Notes: a model not told the origin generated them from the sequence alone. Shown: positions 46,721 through 60,422, numbered from the stretch's first letter. The stretch is 64,000 nucleotides of DNA from Echinostoma caproni (GCA_900618425.1 UZAN01040256.1:1-64000), one strand, 5' to 3'. Translations and numbers: made by a program.

Positions 46721-48344
46721 CCACCTAAGCGTCGCACGTCAGCCAGCAAGACGTTTTTATGGTGTCCTTGAACATCCTTTTGTAGTCACTTGAAGCAATT
46801 TGTCAGAGAATGGTTAAAACTCGGAAACTAATGTTTCTGCGAGATAAACTGCAAGGATTTCAAAAATGTGGCGTTGTAGGACAAAATCTGTCCTTGAGAA
46901 TTTAACGAGTTGATTCGAAAATGATGGTCACGCGTTCCTTTACTGTAACTTTACGAAAGGATATCCACGATAACAAGGCACGGCAAAATTCAAAGGCTTC
47001 GCCGTGATCGGTCGGTGGCCACCTCATATCCGCTGAACTATTTTGTGCACTGTGTTATTTGAGTAGACAACCAGCTAATCCTAATTTAAATTATTTTTCT
47101 GGATCATTGAACGTTTTGAAAAGCACGAACCCCTAATTGGGGAGATTATCTACGGATGATCACTCTTCAGTGGAGCACTTGTGATACATCGTTGAAAAAG
47201 ATGATACTTTAGTATATAATAAATAAAAAGGGTTTCACCGTTCAACAGGATATGATTTAAACCCTATGAAAACGCCTATAGCGTGGTATCGGCATGGTCG
47301 AAAGCAATCAAGTTTTTATTCCATGGTTCATAACAAAGCGACCTGGTTGTCGGTGTTTTCTTATCAGTTGACAGAAGCCACTCGAAGTCTGGGCCATCGT
47401 ATGTAGAATGTCGAAAATGGTTCACAACCGATCTTTGATGGGCGAGAGGACCTCGATCATGTGCCTCGGGAGACGCGAAATCACTGGATCCATTTGGCAC
47501 AGATTGAAAACCGACAGTCTTGCTGAAATTGAACAGCACTTTACGCTCAAATGGTAAACAATATTACCACGTGAATTTGTGGATACTATCAGTTTAATTT
47601 GTCCAGACAAACAGATAGTCGTGCCTTAGACGGCGAGTTGAAAATACACTTCTTTCTCGGGGTGCACCTCAGGCATCCGGTTTGTATATTGTAATCAACA
47701 TTCCATTGATTAAATCACTGGACCGATTGAACAGGAGTTACGAGGGTCGAGTGGATTGCATCACTTCAAAACCACGGAGACAAACAAATCTAAATATGTA
47801 TGTTCATCTGATCCACCGAATCATAGAAACCAACATCATAATGTTTTATTTATCGATTTGACTTCGTGTTAATCGAATTCTCCGTGCACTCCAGATCACG
47901 AAGAAACCCCGATGTTTCATAAAATCTGGTACAAGATACTTGATTCCAAGTCAGAGAGAAAACTTATGTTGACTGATGTGCAAAAATGGCAGTAGCCATG
48001 ATGGTGATCGAATTGATGAATGAAACTTAACTACGCTTCTCTCCGTGTGTGAGGTATTTCATGCAATAGCGCTCAGTCCGTGTCCAGGACGATGTTGAAC
48101 TCCGAAAGCATTTGTGTATTGAGAAGGGGATGATAGAATCTGTGAATAAATAAATCATTTCCTTCCGCCGACCATTGTCTGTATAGGCTGGTATCGATGG
48201 CACACCGTGTAAAACCGTCAATATCGTGAATGTCCGGACTTCATTTCAAAAGAGACTACGATCCATTTCATATCATACATCTTTTGGCCGAAACAAAAGC
48301 GATTGAGTTTTTACCACATCGTGACCAAATGATGTTAAAAGTGT
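46721..48344. other. Non-coding, no recognisable gene
   Basis: The minus-strand open frame 47276-47539 (87 codons) has no recognised motif. The 5' limit of the LINE may extend somewhat into this interval. Confidence 0.4.
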
Positions 48345-48469
48345 ATCAAAAATTCGATGCACCATGTATTGTTTTATTGTAAATATTATAGTGTTAATAA
48401 CACAGCGATGTCGGTAGAAAATTATATTCGCCGACGTTTCGGTTACCGTGGGTAACCTTTCTCAAGGCT
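48345..48469 (-). repeat. PLE-terminal-like repeat, copy with stem-loop
   Basis: It aligns with 17690-17824. On the minus strand 48468-48430 gives CTTGAGAAAG, then GGTTACC/GGTAACC pairing around a 3-base loop, then CGAAACGTCGGC. The last 81 bases (48389-48469) recur exactly at 48561-48641. A single N follows at 48470. Confidence 0.65.
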
Positions 48470-48552
48470 NAAGTGCCACTGTACAGCGTCCTTTAGGATA
48501 TAATTTTTATTTTATCCTGAGACCAAGATCGCAAACAAGCCCGTAGTTCATT

Positions 48553-48666
48553 GCGAATGTTAGTGTTAATAACACAGCGATGTCGGTAGAAAATTATATT
48601 CGCCGACGTTTCGGTTACCGTGGGTAACCTTTCTCAAGGCTGTGTTATTAACACTGTAACATTCGC
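48553..48666. repeat. Foldback repeat enclosing a second stem-loop copy
   Basis: The left arm 48553-48578 (GCGAATGTTAGTGTTAATAA, then CACAGC) is an inverted repeat of the right arm 48639-48666, differing only by a 2-base insertion. Between them lies an exact copy of the stem-loop found at 48430-48468. The result is nested: a 26-bp outer stem and an inner 7-bp stem. Confidence 0.8.
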
Positions 48667-50609
48667 GATTGAGTTTTATTTCAGCTTACTTTAAGTTCAC
48701 TTTGATGGATTTTGGTTTTATTGCATAAAATTCCAGTATCCCGTTTTTCACCATTTGGCATCGTATTATAAGTGAAAAAAGGACTAAAAGATTAAAAATC
48801 GATAAATAACATCAAAGTGATCACAAAAATAACTTTTGTTGTGACACTGTAATACAAACGTATTTTGCTCTCTCGCAGCGCAGTGCGGTGAACAAATGTA
48901 CATGAAAGGATTTCCCTGGATTCGTATTCTCACAGCTCTAGACGATATGAAGCACTGGGGGCGACAGATGACGGCAGGAGAACGACAGTAGGACGACGAG
49001 ACGACCGGGATTCGGGGTGGTGATGAAACACTGACAGACAGGTTGCTAGGCGTTACAAACTGTTGAACGGAATTATAAAGTGAATGAATTGATCATCAAA
49101 ATCACTTATTGATATTCAGTAAAACACCAGTTCAGACAAATAAACAACGTGACTTGCTGCGAAAATAGTGAATATTCTTTGATACTAAAAGTAGACCACT
49201 TTGTTCCTGTAGAAGTGCACAAAAAAGGATTCTGTTCTAAAACCTTTCTTCCAGCGAAAAATGCAATCACAAACCGACTGGATTTAACATGATTACTACA
49301 TTATCATAAATAGATTAGCCTATCCGTAAAAAGCTGTGGAAAGCCGGGCCATTGAATCAGGATTTCAGTTTTTTTTTCTGTTTCACCTATCAGTGATTAA
49401 GGCGAGCTCGAAAGCAGGTGAATTCTATTTAGTTATGTGAAGAGGGTGTACACTGTTCATCCAACCAAAAACAGATTCATATTTTTTAACTTTCATTAGG
49501 TGCCATCTACACTTTATATTTTATTTTATTTTCAGTGTTCTATTTCGTTAGTCATTATTTTTTCAAGTTACACGTTGGAGAATGTAAAAGCGGTCAGTTA
49601 AAGCAACTTCATACAATGAAATAGTGTTGAGACATGAAGCAGTTGTGCTGCTGGTTCAAGCATGTCACTTCCTGGTTAGCGAGTGCGCCAGCATTCAAAG
49701 CAGATAAACTGTCACCAGTTACATTTCACCAGTTCATAGTGCATGTACCAATACTCTGATCGAAGTGCACCACACGCATCTAATGAACGGCAAATGGTGC
49801 TCACCGCAATCAATTCTTGCATCCAACTTTTAGAGTCCGTAGTAGTTTTCCCGCTTTTATTTAAACGATAATTCTATTCACACAGTTAGTTATCTCTCAT
49901 ATACAATACGTCAAAGGATACGTTGGAAGAGCAAAACACACTTGTTTGGTCCCCACCGTTTTCTGACAATGTGAAAGTGGACTGAATTGAGACAACACCA
50001 TTTAAATCAGTGTAGTAGGCGTCTTCGTGGTTGCAGCAAACGCAGCCGAGAGCTAAGACCTCTCGGAGCTTCATCAGTATCATAGGTAGTTTGCTTGCCT
50101 GAAACTTGGTGATCAGGATTTATCGTTTTCGCAAATGACAGCTTACGTCATTCCGTTTGGTGATTCTTGTTTGCCACATAGCCGCTTGTTTACAGGTTTT
50201 ACTCAGTGACCCCCCCTTCCGAGAAAGCTAGCTGATGTGGATAACTTCAAGCAGATACACTTGATTTGATAAAGTAAATAAGATTTCGTTTCAAGGTGGA
50301 GAAACCCGATTGCCCCAAGATTGTTTAGAAATACCCAGTTGGAAAAACGGCCCAGCAGATATCAGCTGATAAACTGTTTATCTCCGTATTGATATTCGGT
50401 CAAATACACTGACCAACTTTCGGTCGGGACGATATCTCCTAGAACGTTGTGATCCGTAATCCAAATCAATCCCTTAGGTTTCGAAATAGATTGTTCAATT
50501 GCTTGAAGTTTTCTGGAAAGTTATCTGGAAATTAGCACTGAATCGAGCTAATCAAAAGTCGTCTTGAGAGTTTCAGTTTATGCTCCAGATACAATGGTGC
50601 ATGACTTAC
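48667..50609. other. Non-coding, no recognisable gene
   Basis: A short GACG-rich stretch occurs at about 48958-49016. No supported coding or RNA feature. Part of this would be intron if the exon at 50610-50692 is real. Confidence 0.4.
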
Positions 50610-50692
50610 ATATTGAAACTGTTTCACTGTATGTCAGCTGGTCCTTATTGCATACAAATAAATAAAAGGGGCCGTCACTGATTAAAGGAATA
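50610..50692 (-). CDS. Candidate internal exon, unknown protein
   Basis: On the minus strand a strong acceptor (TCCCTCTCCCTGTATC...TTGTTTCAG) is followed by 83 nt that stay open and end at a consensus donor, GTAAGT. The frame reads IPLISDGPFYLFVCNKDQL then TYSETVSI, entering with one base of a split codon and leaving with one base of another. The single Cys and FYLFVC segment loosely recall an EGF-like module of LDL-receptor-related proteins, but only by shape, so I make no family call. If the frame is extended past the acceptor it stays open, which is uninformative. No neighbouring exon was identified. Splice-site quality is the main evidence. Confidence 0.4.
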
Positions 50693-53600
50693 CTGAAACA
50701 ATTATTGATACAGGGAGAGGGACAGGGATTACCAAGTTTGGGGGTAGGATTATAAAAGTTATTTTTCTTGCAACTGACGGAATTTGCAGCGGTGGATATT
50801 AATCGTTTCACAAAATTTAGCATCAGTGTCCGGATTTGAGATCTCCAGTCACCTTCCATTCCAATGCAGTAACATGCTGAGTTTAGTCTAAACACTTTCG
50901 TCATTCGTTGCCACTCGAAATTCCGATACCTCCAAAGCTGGAATCGCGGTATGAACAAATAATATATTACTTATTCTGGTGGTTAGAAAACAACCGGCTG
51001 TGTTCCCCAAAGCCAGGCTTCATCTATCATTCCCAAGTTAGAGTGTCATGTCTTTAACCCAAATGCAGAGCAGAACGACAGATGAGTTGTTAGCTTTTGC
51101 ATCACATCTCAAACTGCGAACAAACTGAGTTGTTTTCTTTTGGCTGTTGACTTAGAACGCGAACGTAAAAGTCTGTCGTTGATGATGTGACTCCATCAGA
51201 AAACCCGCAAGACTATGATAAGGAAGCAGTTGATGCTCATCGGTTGAACCGATTCTGTGTCCAGAAAAATAAGCCTATTTTTGGTTTGGTGACCTATTTC
51301 CATTTTTAGATATCAGCTTCCTCTAAACATTTTGTTGATCTAAACTAAACTCCAGTTGCAATGCATAAAAACTGTTTAAGATATTATGTGTAGTACTGCA
51401 GTACGGACGTTTATCGTCAACTCGATTATCGAGAAGGTTTATTCCCGAGTCAAAAAGGTTCGTTGATGATGCGGTAATCCAAATGAAATACGAGATTATT
51501 GTAATTTTAACTGGTTTATTTTTGTCGTCATAAGCGTTTCCTCAAAGAACTGCCTTGCGAGTAGAGACCGGGTTGCGTAGTTTTTGACGAATTTGTTTCT
51601 GTTGCTGCGTAATTTTCCGTGAAGTCATTAAGTACGGGCGAAAACAGAAAACCCTGGGTTTAAGTTATTTGAAGTATTAAATTGATTTTCTCAATTGATG
51701 GTTATCTTCTTGGTAACTAGTTTGATACTCCCGTTTATCTGTATTCGCTGTACAAGACTGCTTTTGTCAAACAAAATAACAACTAATTCAGATACGATAT
51801 ATTATAATCCCAAAGTTCAATCTTTTCCCATAACCCACATCTTTATTCCAGAATTCCGCTTAATTGATTTTCACAATATTTTTCCATTAAGTTCGGTTCT
51901 CGCTCAAACCGCATTTAACCCCCTACTGGCACCCACTCCAAAAGATTATCAGCACTCGTCTTTACTTTGAAAGGTCATAGTGAATTGGTGAACGTTCAAT
52001 CATGTAAAAACCTGCTATACCAAGGAAGGGAGAGAAAAAAACAATGTATTTTATTCACTAAGTGTGGACATTGTTTCTGGGGCTTTGTCTTAGTTGTATT
52101 ACTGCCATCAACAGAACTATCATCATTTTTATGTATTGCTTTCTTCCCAATGATAAACATTAAGTTTTTCTGGACACGAGGAGAACTCAGTTATCATGCT
52201 GATCAGGTCACTACAATATAGAAATTTCTTTTTCATTGAGGAACACCTATTAATCTGCTATATGAGATGACACATAACCAACTGTTCATGTTTCCTTTCT
52301 GTCCAAATGGAAGAAAGCATCCAATGGTACTGAAAAATGGTGCCTGTGTTGGTCAGTTCCAGCTACAGTGTGCCTTCAATCCACGTAGATACAGTTTGTA
52401 GTAATTGAATTTTGTTGCACAATGCTTCCAAATGGATGTAGGGTTTCCATTCAGTCAGGCTTTTCTGTGTTGGTCGTTTGTTTATGGTCTCAACATTTGA
52501 ACTTCTCCATATAGTACTCAAAAGTACGCTAATAATAACAATAATTTAGTAATACACAAACAAATATGAGAGAAGAACTGTAAAACTCATTACAAATAAC
52601 AAAAACAAACGAACGTTGAGGTGTGGTATAATGGAGCAGGATACTTGCAGTTCGTTCACTTTCAGAAGCCGCTTTGATGAGTCATCAATTCGTTCACGTT
52701 ATCCCCTCCCCAACCCCTGTGGGTAAGCGCGCATACATACTTTTGTTTTCACACATCGTACTCATTCACAAATGAGGAGGGCATGATGTATTCGTGAGAA
52801 TATGCCGACGGCCACATAAGCACATGCACATACACACCATTTCACGTTTCCCTTCAAATCAATTAGATCAAATCAAAAATCCAAAGGGTCTTATTCGATC
52901 GGAACGGTTTGGAATAGTTCACAAAACGCAACTGCAGGTCATAGTAGCTTGATCACATCGTTTCAATTTAAAAGCTTGTGAATCCCATTATGATTGTATG
53001 CGTTTGTCAAATGTATCATTAAATCTCTACCGACAGGAAGCAATCGAACCACCATGTGTTATGGACAGGCTTGCTGTATGCTCATTCGTTTGTTGGCTAA
53101 ATTAGATACGGTGCAGCAGATCACAACGGATGTGAAGCCGATATTGACATTTAGTGGGTGCATTTCTATGCAACGTTTTGGGTGGTCTCCTAAGCAACCA
53201 GAACTTTGACATAAAATGAACATATTTTGCCGCAGATGGGAACATTTGTCACTATTCTTACGTAGTACAGTTTGTCTAAATTATTTTGCCCAGACGCTTA
53301 GAACCTATCTCCGATGATACTCTAGGCCAGTTTGTGCGCTCGATTTCAGTAAAACACAGAGTTTATCCAAGTAAAGAACGTCCTGCGTGTTGCAAACTTA
53401 TTTGATCGGTCAAAACTAACCCTGGGCATTTATCACGCAAATCGTGATTGATTTCCGGGGACTGGTATGATTATAATATTGAATTTTTTCGAATCCTTAG
53501 CTTCCAACGGGCCCTGGGAAATGTACAAAACAAACTTATGGAGACGGTATTTCAAACTCTGTTCATGACCATAATGGTCAGTGTGCCAATCGAACGATTT

Positions 53601-53865
53601 GTTTTGTGACACCAGAGGCGCCATAGACAGCAAAGAAGTTTCCAAGATATCTCTGCCGGGGCTCCTCGGTCGTTGTTCGTTTTCATACACAACACTGTTA
53701 TCCAGTTCATGAATAGCCAAATGACGATGATAACAGGTATGTTCGACTGTGGACATACACTGCTTGGAACTGAAATGCAAGGCTTTCCCTGTTGTAATCA
53801 ATGATCGCAATTCACCTCACGTTCACTTGCTCTAATTTACCTTATGACTGCAGCCCACAACTTCA
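50693..53865. other. Non-coding, no recognisable gene
   Basis: Short open frames here lack motifs. No repeat from elsewhere in the window was recognised. Confidence 0.45.
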
Positions 53866-55070
53866 TTGTGATAACCATGTGCGTGTGTGTGGATGTGTGA
53901 TTGTGTACAGTGTGTCTGATGCGCTTCCAGTTTCGAGGTACCGCTTTTCGACAGATAGACGGCGTGGCGATGGGTTACCCCCTTGGTCCTATCCTGGTTG
54001 ACATTTTCACGGGTATAATTGAAGCACAGTTGGACAAGGCAATGAGGGGATTTTTTTCTATAAAAGATACATGGATGATGTGTTCATCATCTTTAATCAT
54101 CCTCACGATATGACTGTAGTGCTGGGTGAATTCAACGCAGTACACCCCAACTTGAAATTCACCTGTGAAGTGGAGAAACCAAATTCGTCAGCTTTCCTTG
54201 ATGTCCTAATAACCCGTAAAAGTGACGGTTCTATCCAACATTCTGTCTTTCACAAGAAGACTTGGTCAGGGCAGTACCTTCACTTCAATAGTTTCTCATC
54301 AATGGTCCGAACGTCGTTCCATGGAGCTAGAAAAAAATACGTACAGAGGACACAGTACTAAGTGACCATGAGAACATCTATAGAGCATTACGGGTAAATA
54401 GTTATCCAGAATCGTTCGTTCGTTTTCATAATCAGACAAGGAACCGAACTGAAGCCACTACCCATTGGGTGGCAAAAATGAATATCCACATCTGGTTGCC
54501 ATACAAAGTGGAATCAATACTGCGACTTATCACACGGGGCATCAAAACGCTTTACAAAGAACCTACTACGCTGCCAAATTAAGACTCAATCCGATCACAC
54601 GGTGCCCCCCTCCCCGCGTTCAAATATGGTCGCTCAGCCGAGTCTTCCACTCATTGCATTTACGCCTTCTGTTGTAGCTGCAACAAAGCTAACATTGGTA
54701 GAACCGACCGATCACTGCGGACTAGAATGGCTGAACACATCCCCAAGTATGTCCGTGATGACTCAGCCCACACAGATACTGACCGCATCATGCAGACCGG
54801 CTTCGGACCTCGAACGTCACCTGGTTGAAAGCGGCCAGAGGGTAGACCTTGAGAACGCTTTCTCGGTTTTGTTATGTTATTGAGACAAACACCGCCTAAG
54901 GATACTCAGGACATTATCGATCGCTCACAACGAACCCACACTGTGCGTCCAAAAGCGAATGACCTTTACCCTTGGCCTTCCCTGGTTGTAGCCAATCGCG
55001 TGCATCACACACACTGTACACAATCACACACACAAACACACATGATTAATACCAACTAGATTTCTTAATT
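53866..55070 (+). mobile_element. Penelope-like element fragment with RT and GIY-YIG
   Basis: The plus strand reads FQFRGTAFRQIDGVAMGYPL (motif B region, about 53926-53985) and, after a frame change, RYMDDVFIIFNHPHDM (motif C YMDD, about 54063-54110), then FLDVLITRKSDGSI and the H-K-K-T-W-S-G-x-Y-L-x-F-x-S segment typical of PLEs. The GIY-YIG nuclease follows in another frame at about 54660-54760: CCSCNKANIGRTDRSLRTRM then AEHIPKYV. A tail with DLYPWPS (about 54960-54985) resembles the LPWP ending of other PLE copies. The N-terminal RT half is missing, so it is 5'-truncated. Frameshifts separate every block. Confidence 0.85.
54650..54780 (+). pseudogene. PLE GIY-YIG endonuclease remnant
   Basis: The frame CSCNKANIGRTDRSLRTRM matches the YIGRT-x-R-x-L-x-x-R core, followed by EHIPK, the conserved E-H-x-P segment. 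The Tyr of YIG is Asn here. In active PLEs this C-terminal nuclease nicks target DNA. This copy is separated from the RT by frameshifts. Confidence 0.75.
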
Positions 55071-58000
55071 AGCTTCATTTGTCTATTTTGTTCATTGTGA
55101 TAGTTGAATTTCCCCTAGGGACACGTACCGATTTCAGGGCCTTAAGCAGTAAGGCCTTCAGTCTACTGTTTGTACTCGATATAATTCATGAAGTTCCTTT
55201 ATCAGACAACAGAAATGTCTGTTGAATCCTCGTCAAAATACTGACTTCCAAATGTAGATTTGATTCCATTCAGTGACACTCATTACAGCACAGTGAGTCA
55301 TGTTATATTATGTTGATAACGGTCGTGTTAACTAATGATAGCACCTTCATGAGTCAGGTAGCAAAAAACACGCACTGGGAAGACATCATATTTATTCTCT
55401 GCGTATAGTTACGTAGTGAATTTGATATAGGCTGGTTCATTGCAGTATTTGTAGTACACACATACGAACCACGAAATATGAATCACGGGCTAGAAATCAC
55501 GGACGTCACATAAGCACTGGATTACACTGGTACTTGCACCTCAGGATTCCAAGTAACCGGGAAACGAAGATAAGGTCAAAAGAATGACAGTTCGTTTATT
55601 GAAGGAAATCATGGGGTTGAAATATTATGTACAGAACGATTTCATTGGTGATCCAAGACTCTGCCAATCGCGTACTAGTATTTCGGGTATGGAACATATT
55701 CTGTCTGGGTCGGACGGCTTCTGAGTGGTTGGTAAATTCGGCCTATGGCTTGCAGTTCAGAAGCTGTGACACGTACGCACGTTGCTGACGTCACCTGGGA
55801 AGCTTGATTCATCACAGTTGTCCAAAAGTGGTAACGTGTGACTCCGAGGTATGCGTCATCCCGTAGGCTAGGTTAACCATCTTGAGATATTGTAGCAAAA
55901 AGCATGCTGTATCATTATCATGTGGAACATTTATTCAGGACGGTTTAACCAATCGGGTAGAAAGAGTCTAAGTGTAAGGATAGAGTCGGGCTTTGAATAG
56001 GATAGATACGGGTCTATAACCTTTTGCTGTGCACTTCGGAAAAGTCGAGGTTCACCTTAAATGACAAGGATTTTCCGTTTAGTGCCCCACAAGCCTTCAT
56101 CTCATCGAAGAATACCTCCAGTTTTATGTTTTCAGCCCGCGCATTGAATTTCAAATCTATCGAAGAAATTTTGAAATTTATGGCTAGACGTGCATGTGTG
56201 AAGACGAATTTTGAATGACGAACCTTGAACAAGCAAACGTTTTATAAGAGAAGCAATGCCCAAAACATTATGTCCAAATAGTCGCAAATTAAGTGTGGAT
56301 GGGATTGACGAATGCACAGAGTATTGTGCAGCTGTGAACCGACAGCTCACATCCTGTACAGACATTCGAAAGTTCAGGTGCCTCAATTTAGTGTGAATCT
56401 TCAGCAAACTTAAATCTACTTTTGCTTTCGCGATAATGTTTGAGTGCTTAAGGTCTGTTTGTATTACATGATAATCCTTTATTCGCCACTTTCCCTTTCA
56501 GAAAATTTGCTCCATTTAATAGTGAATATATTAATAATAAGAAGGGAGTAAAATAATAATTATGACGAATAATCTGATGAGCAAAATTTGTCATCACCAG
56601 GAGAGTGTCTGATTGTTTCAAGAGCTCTTCTGTCATTGTTCTGAAGGATAAACACTTCACTGCGTGCGTGCTAAGTTGATTAAATTAGTAGCTGATTCCA
56701 AGCAATTGTGTTTACGTTTCTCGGTCATCCTTTTTTGGAAGACTGCTTTAATATTTTCACTTAATTTCGTGAATCGAGCTAGTCATTAGCATTCCAACTG
56801 CCACCGTTAACCCGACAGCTGATTGAAACGTCATCCATCTCTTTTGAAACAATTATTACCGGAATATGGACTGATTTACGATCAATTTGGTAAAAATTCT
56901 ACTTCCTACAACAAAATAGAGGTTGATAAAAGAAGTTTGCCTAGTTTTACCTGCAATTCTCAAACACGTAATATAATATAACACGAGCGATTTGATGTTG
57001 TATCACGTGATGGTTGTTTATATGGCGCTTTGGGGAGTCTGCGTATCCGTCCGTTCATTCATATCAACCGGTTCCTCGAAAAAGTGTTCGTATTTAATTG
57101 ATTAATTAATTGTTATTTAGTGGATACAGGAGTAGGGCCAAATTTCATGAATTTGGCTGCGGTCAATCAATGGCCACAGGACGTTCAGTCAATAAACCGA
57201 TCCGTGGTCTATTATTGCATGATTTAGGTCAGTCACATTCGTTTAGAAGTATAAGGATATTAAAACAGTTACCTAGGTCAGTCCATGCGGGAAGAAACTG
57301 ACACCTAACAAATGCAGAAAACCGACAGGTTTGTTTACAGCAAACTAGCCGATTCCACCTAGTTGTTGCTTAAATCATCAATGCAAACGTCCATCTAACC
57401 GCTATATAAGTATCAATGTGAGTCCTTCTCACAAGTGCTCATCATGAAGTTGGTTGGTTTTGTTTCTGAACTCTCTCGAGAGACTACTCGAATTTAACTT
57501 GAAGCAGGACAGCAACCCTTATTCCACTCGAGAACTGATGGCACCACTTCCATAATAGTATCGTTGCAGAAAAAACGGTACAGTAGAAGACGATTGGTTG
57601 TCTGCAAAACAAAAAGATTTGCTTTGTCCCTGCTATGCAACATACGCGTTTGTTTGCAGCGAAATTTTAATGGGGCAAAAAGAAAAACGAAAGATGGAAT
57701 TTCAAAGCTTTCCAAGTTTTGAAACGAACTGAAATTTGAGTTGTTTATGCAGAATGTGAGAGGACTTCGTATGGCTTAGTGTTTCCTAATCGAGTTCAGT
57801 TCAGTACACCGGAGTATTAGTAACGTTTGGTGAGCGACAAAAGTGCGAGTTTCAGTGCTTTTGCAAGCGTGATGGTGATCTCCACGCTGATGGAAACATT
57901 TAGTATTCATTAATTAGCACTGACGATCTAGATACGGAAAGAAAACCGTCAGTTTTGCTTGATGGTCAGTCGCTTCTAGGGAACATTTTTATCACTTTTG

Positions 58001-59100
58001 CCTTACTTATCAAAGACGCGTTCCATCGGATCTCCTTCTTTTATTATTTGCCTCTGTTTAACATGTGGTTACGACAGAAGATTGATTTTGAATGGATAAA
58101 GGAAACACCGGTGATTCGGTCTTTTATCTCATTTTCATTCTTTATCGTTGTTTCTATGATAGATTTCGTTTCTGTTTTTATCGGATAAAGTTTTGGTTTT
58201 TATACTTTCTCCGAGGTGTCCATAATCACATTCCCCCTCCTGACCTCCTCCGATCAGCAATCCCAATGCCATTCATAATCGGTTCTCGAAAACTCCGATA
58301 GCCAGACACAGGAGGTAATCCACTTAGGTGAGGGTTAATGTTTTGGAACAAATCATTGATGCGCAATGTGATGATGATATTTCTGAACATTAGCAGCGAA
58401 TTCGATTGGCCTGATATGACAACAACACATTGGTCGAAAGGAAACTTCTATGTGTGACTCCCTTGTAGGCTGTATCTCCTACGTTTGGATACTAACATTT
58501 CAAGTTTCAGGTTTTATTTTCGTCAAATCCAATCATCATCGGGGGGAATTCAAACTCCTTAATTCGGTTGCGAATCCGTATCTAGCGTCAAACGGATTGG
58601 CAAAGCCAAGCTTCCAATTGATTGAAAAGCCTTGTGTTGTGAGATTATTTAATAATGGTGATAGACAATTGGGCTGATATCGGCTTTTATTGACTTAACC
58701 CAGCGCCCATAGGAAACATTGCTATTGATTTTCATTGGTAGTTACGGCGATCTCCATTTGAGCTGGTTAACACGTAGACACCAAACCCCTTCCAGTCCTA
58801 GGACATTCCATTTCAAATACTCGATGAACCGATAGATATGCAAAACAATGGAGCCCTGGGGTCCAAATGTTCATCATGTTATTTTGTTGATATCAACATG
58901 CGCAAGCGATAGGAATAAACAATGCTTGAACAAATCTTGAGACTCAGCTGCTGTCAAGTATTACACCAACTTCATCAAAGCTGAAGTCAAAGGCCACTGT
59001 GTCGTACTCCTCCCAGCTTATACAATGTGACAGTAACAAGCGGATTTGACAAGTTATCAAATTGATGTGTGGGACCAAATAAAAAACTCCGGATCGAACG
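55071..59100. other. Non-coding, no recognisable gene
   Basis: AT-rich sequence without supported features. Overlapping open frames at 56014-56407 on both strands have no motif. Confidence 0.45.
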
Positions 59101-59433
59101 ATGAAGTTGCACAGCGTTAGTGCGAAATTTAACTACTCATCAAGTGACGCCATCAAACTATTTGTTCGGGATGATGCTATTCAAGTAGAGGCTGTCTCAA
59201 AAGAAGAAACAGTCGAACTTTTGCGTACCGTGAACCCCACTTACAGTGATGGTTTCTTGAATCCCGCCGGAGGAGCTGGTAACTAACCGGTGCGAAAGAC
59301 ATTTAAATGCATGTGAAATGTTTGCACATAAGATTCTGATCGACTCCACACATCCGTTACACGCTGATCTAACTCCCTGTTGTTCCCATCATTCAACTAG
59401 CTCCCAATACGGTTGTGTTCTCTCTTGAATAAA
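59101..59433 (+). CDS. Possible C-terminal coding piece with poly(A) signal
   Basis: An ATG-initiated frame of 61 codons ends with TAA at 59284-59286 and includes SSSDAIKLFVRDDAIQVEA and KEETVELLRTVNPTYSDGF. An AATAAA hexamer lies 142 bases downstream at 59428-59433. In another frame just upstream, DVWDQIKNSGSNDEVAQR runs into this region, which would fit a frameshifted ORF. No splice acceptor is clear. It may be the 3' end of a processed or decayed gene. No family is recognised. Confidence 0.25.
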
Positions 59434-60341
59434 CTTATATCGTAACTCTACAGTACCCTCATTAGCACGTATTCTAGTTTAAAAGAACAGGTTTTCACAG
59501 ACTTTGTTAACAGTTTTAAGATGCGAATCTCTTTTTTCAATATTAATTTTTATTTTTCACCCTTTCTCGAACTTTTTTATTTTTAACCGAAATGTAGGCT
59601 TTATGCCTACAGAAGGTATTACAATACGATGCAATGCAATAGAATACAATAAAATAATCACACACAGTGGTGTACAGTTTAAATAAATTTGATTAGTTCG
59701 TCACGTACGCTTGATTGGATGAATGTATTCACGAAACACATAAGATAAATTGCCCAAAAAGTAATATAATCATCCAATACTTCAATATTTTACCAAAATT
59801 ACAATAGTGGTAACCTCACTGAAACTATCAAGGTAATGTTTCTCTTTTTCTACGGCAGAATGAGCATGCACAATGTAAACCATAATGTGGTTCATCTATC
59901 AGGCAGTTTATAGCCAACTCAAAGATCAAATATATCACATTATATACCTGGCGATCGACGAAATACGAACAATTCACATTGTTTAAATGAGGAAATCTAG
60001 TGATTCCGGCGCAATTTGGTCACGGTAGTCTCTTTGTATATCATATTATGCGATCACATGACATCCAACGTTGTCTTGCTTACTAAATTTGCGAAGGTTC
60101 TAGTGTTAGGCGTGGTCGCATGGCTTCATGCGTAGACCGCTGCGCTGTGACATGGGTAGGGCTTGAGTCCCGCCAAAGCTCATGAACTTTGACAATTAGG
60201 TTACACCAAAAAAACTATCTGGCATTACTTCTAATAAATTCATAGAAGAAAGCATTGCTTCGACTGTGACGAGTACAATTTTTAGTGAGGCAAGGAGAAA
60301 CAGTAGAACACTGACAGTTGAAGAATGCACGAATACACGAA
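59434..60341. other. Non-coding, no recognisable gene
   Basis: No supported features. Confidence 0.5.
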
Positions 60342-60422
60342 GAATACACGATATTGTCTAAACAGTCCCACAGAGCACATTTTCAAATAGAACAAGGAGT
60401 GGCGAACAAGCTCGTTTTCAGT

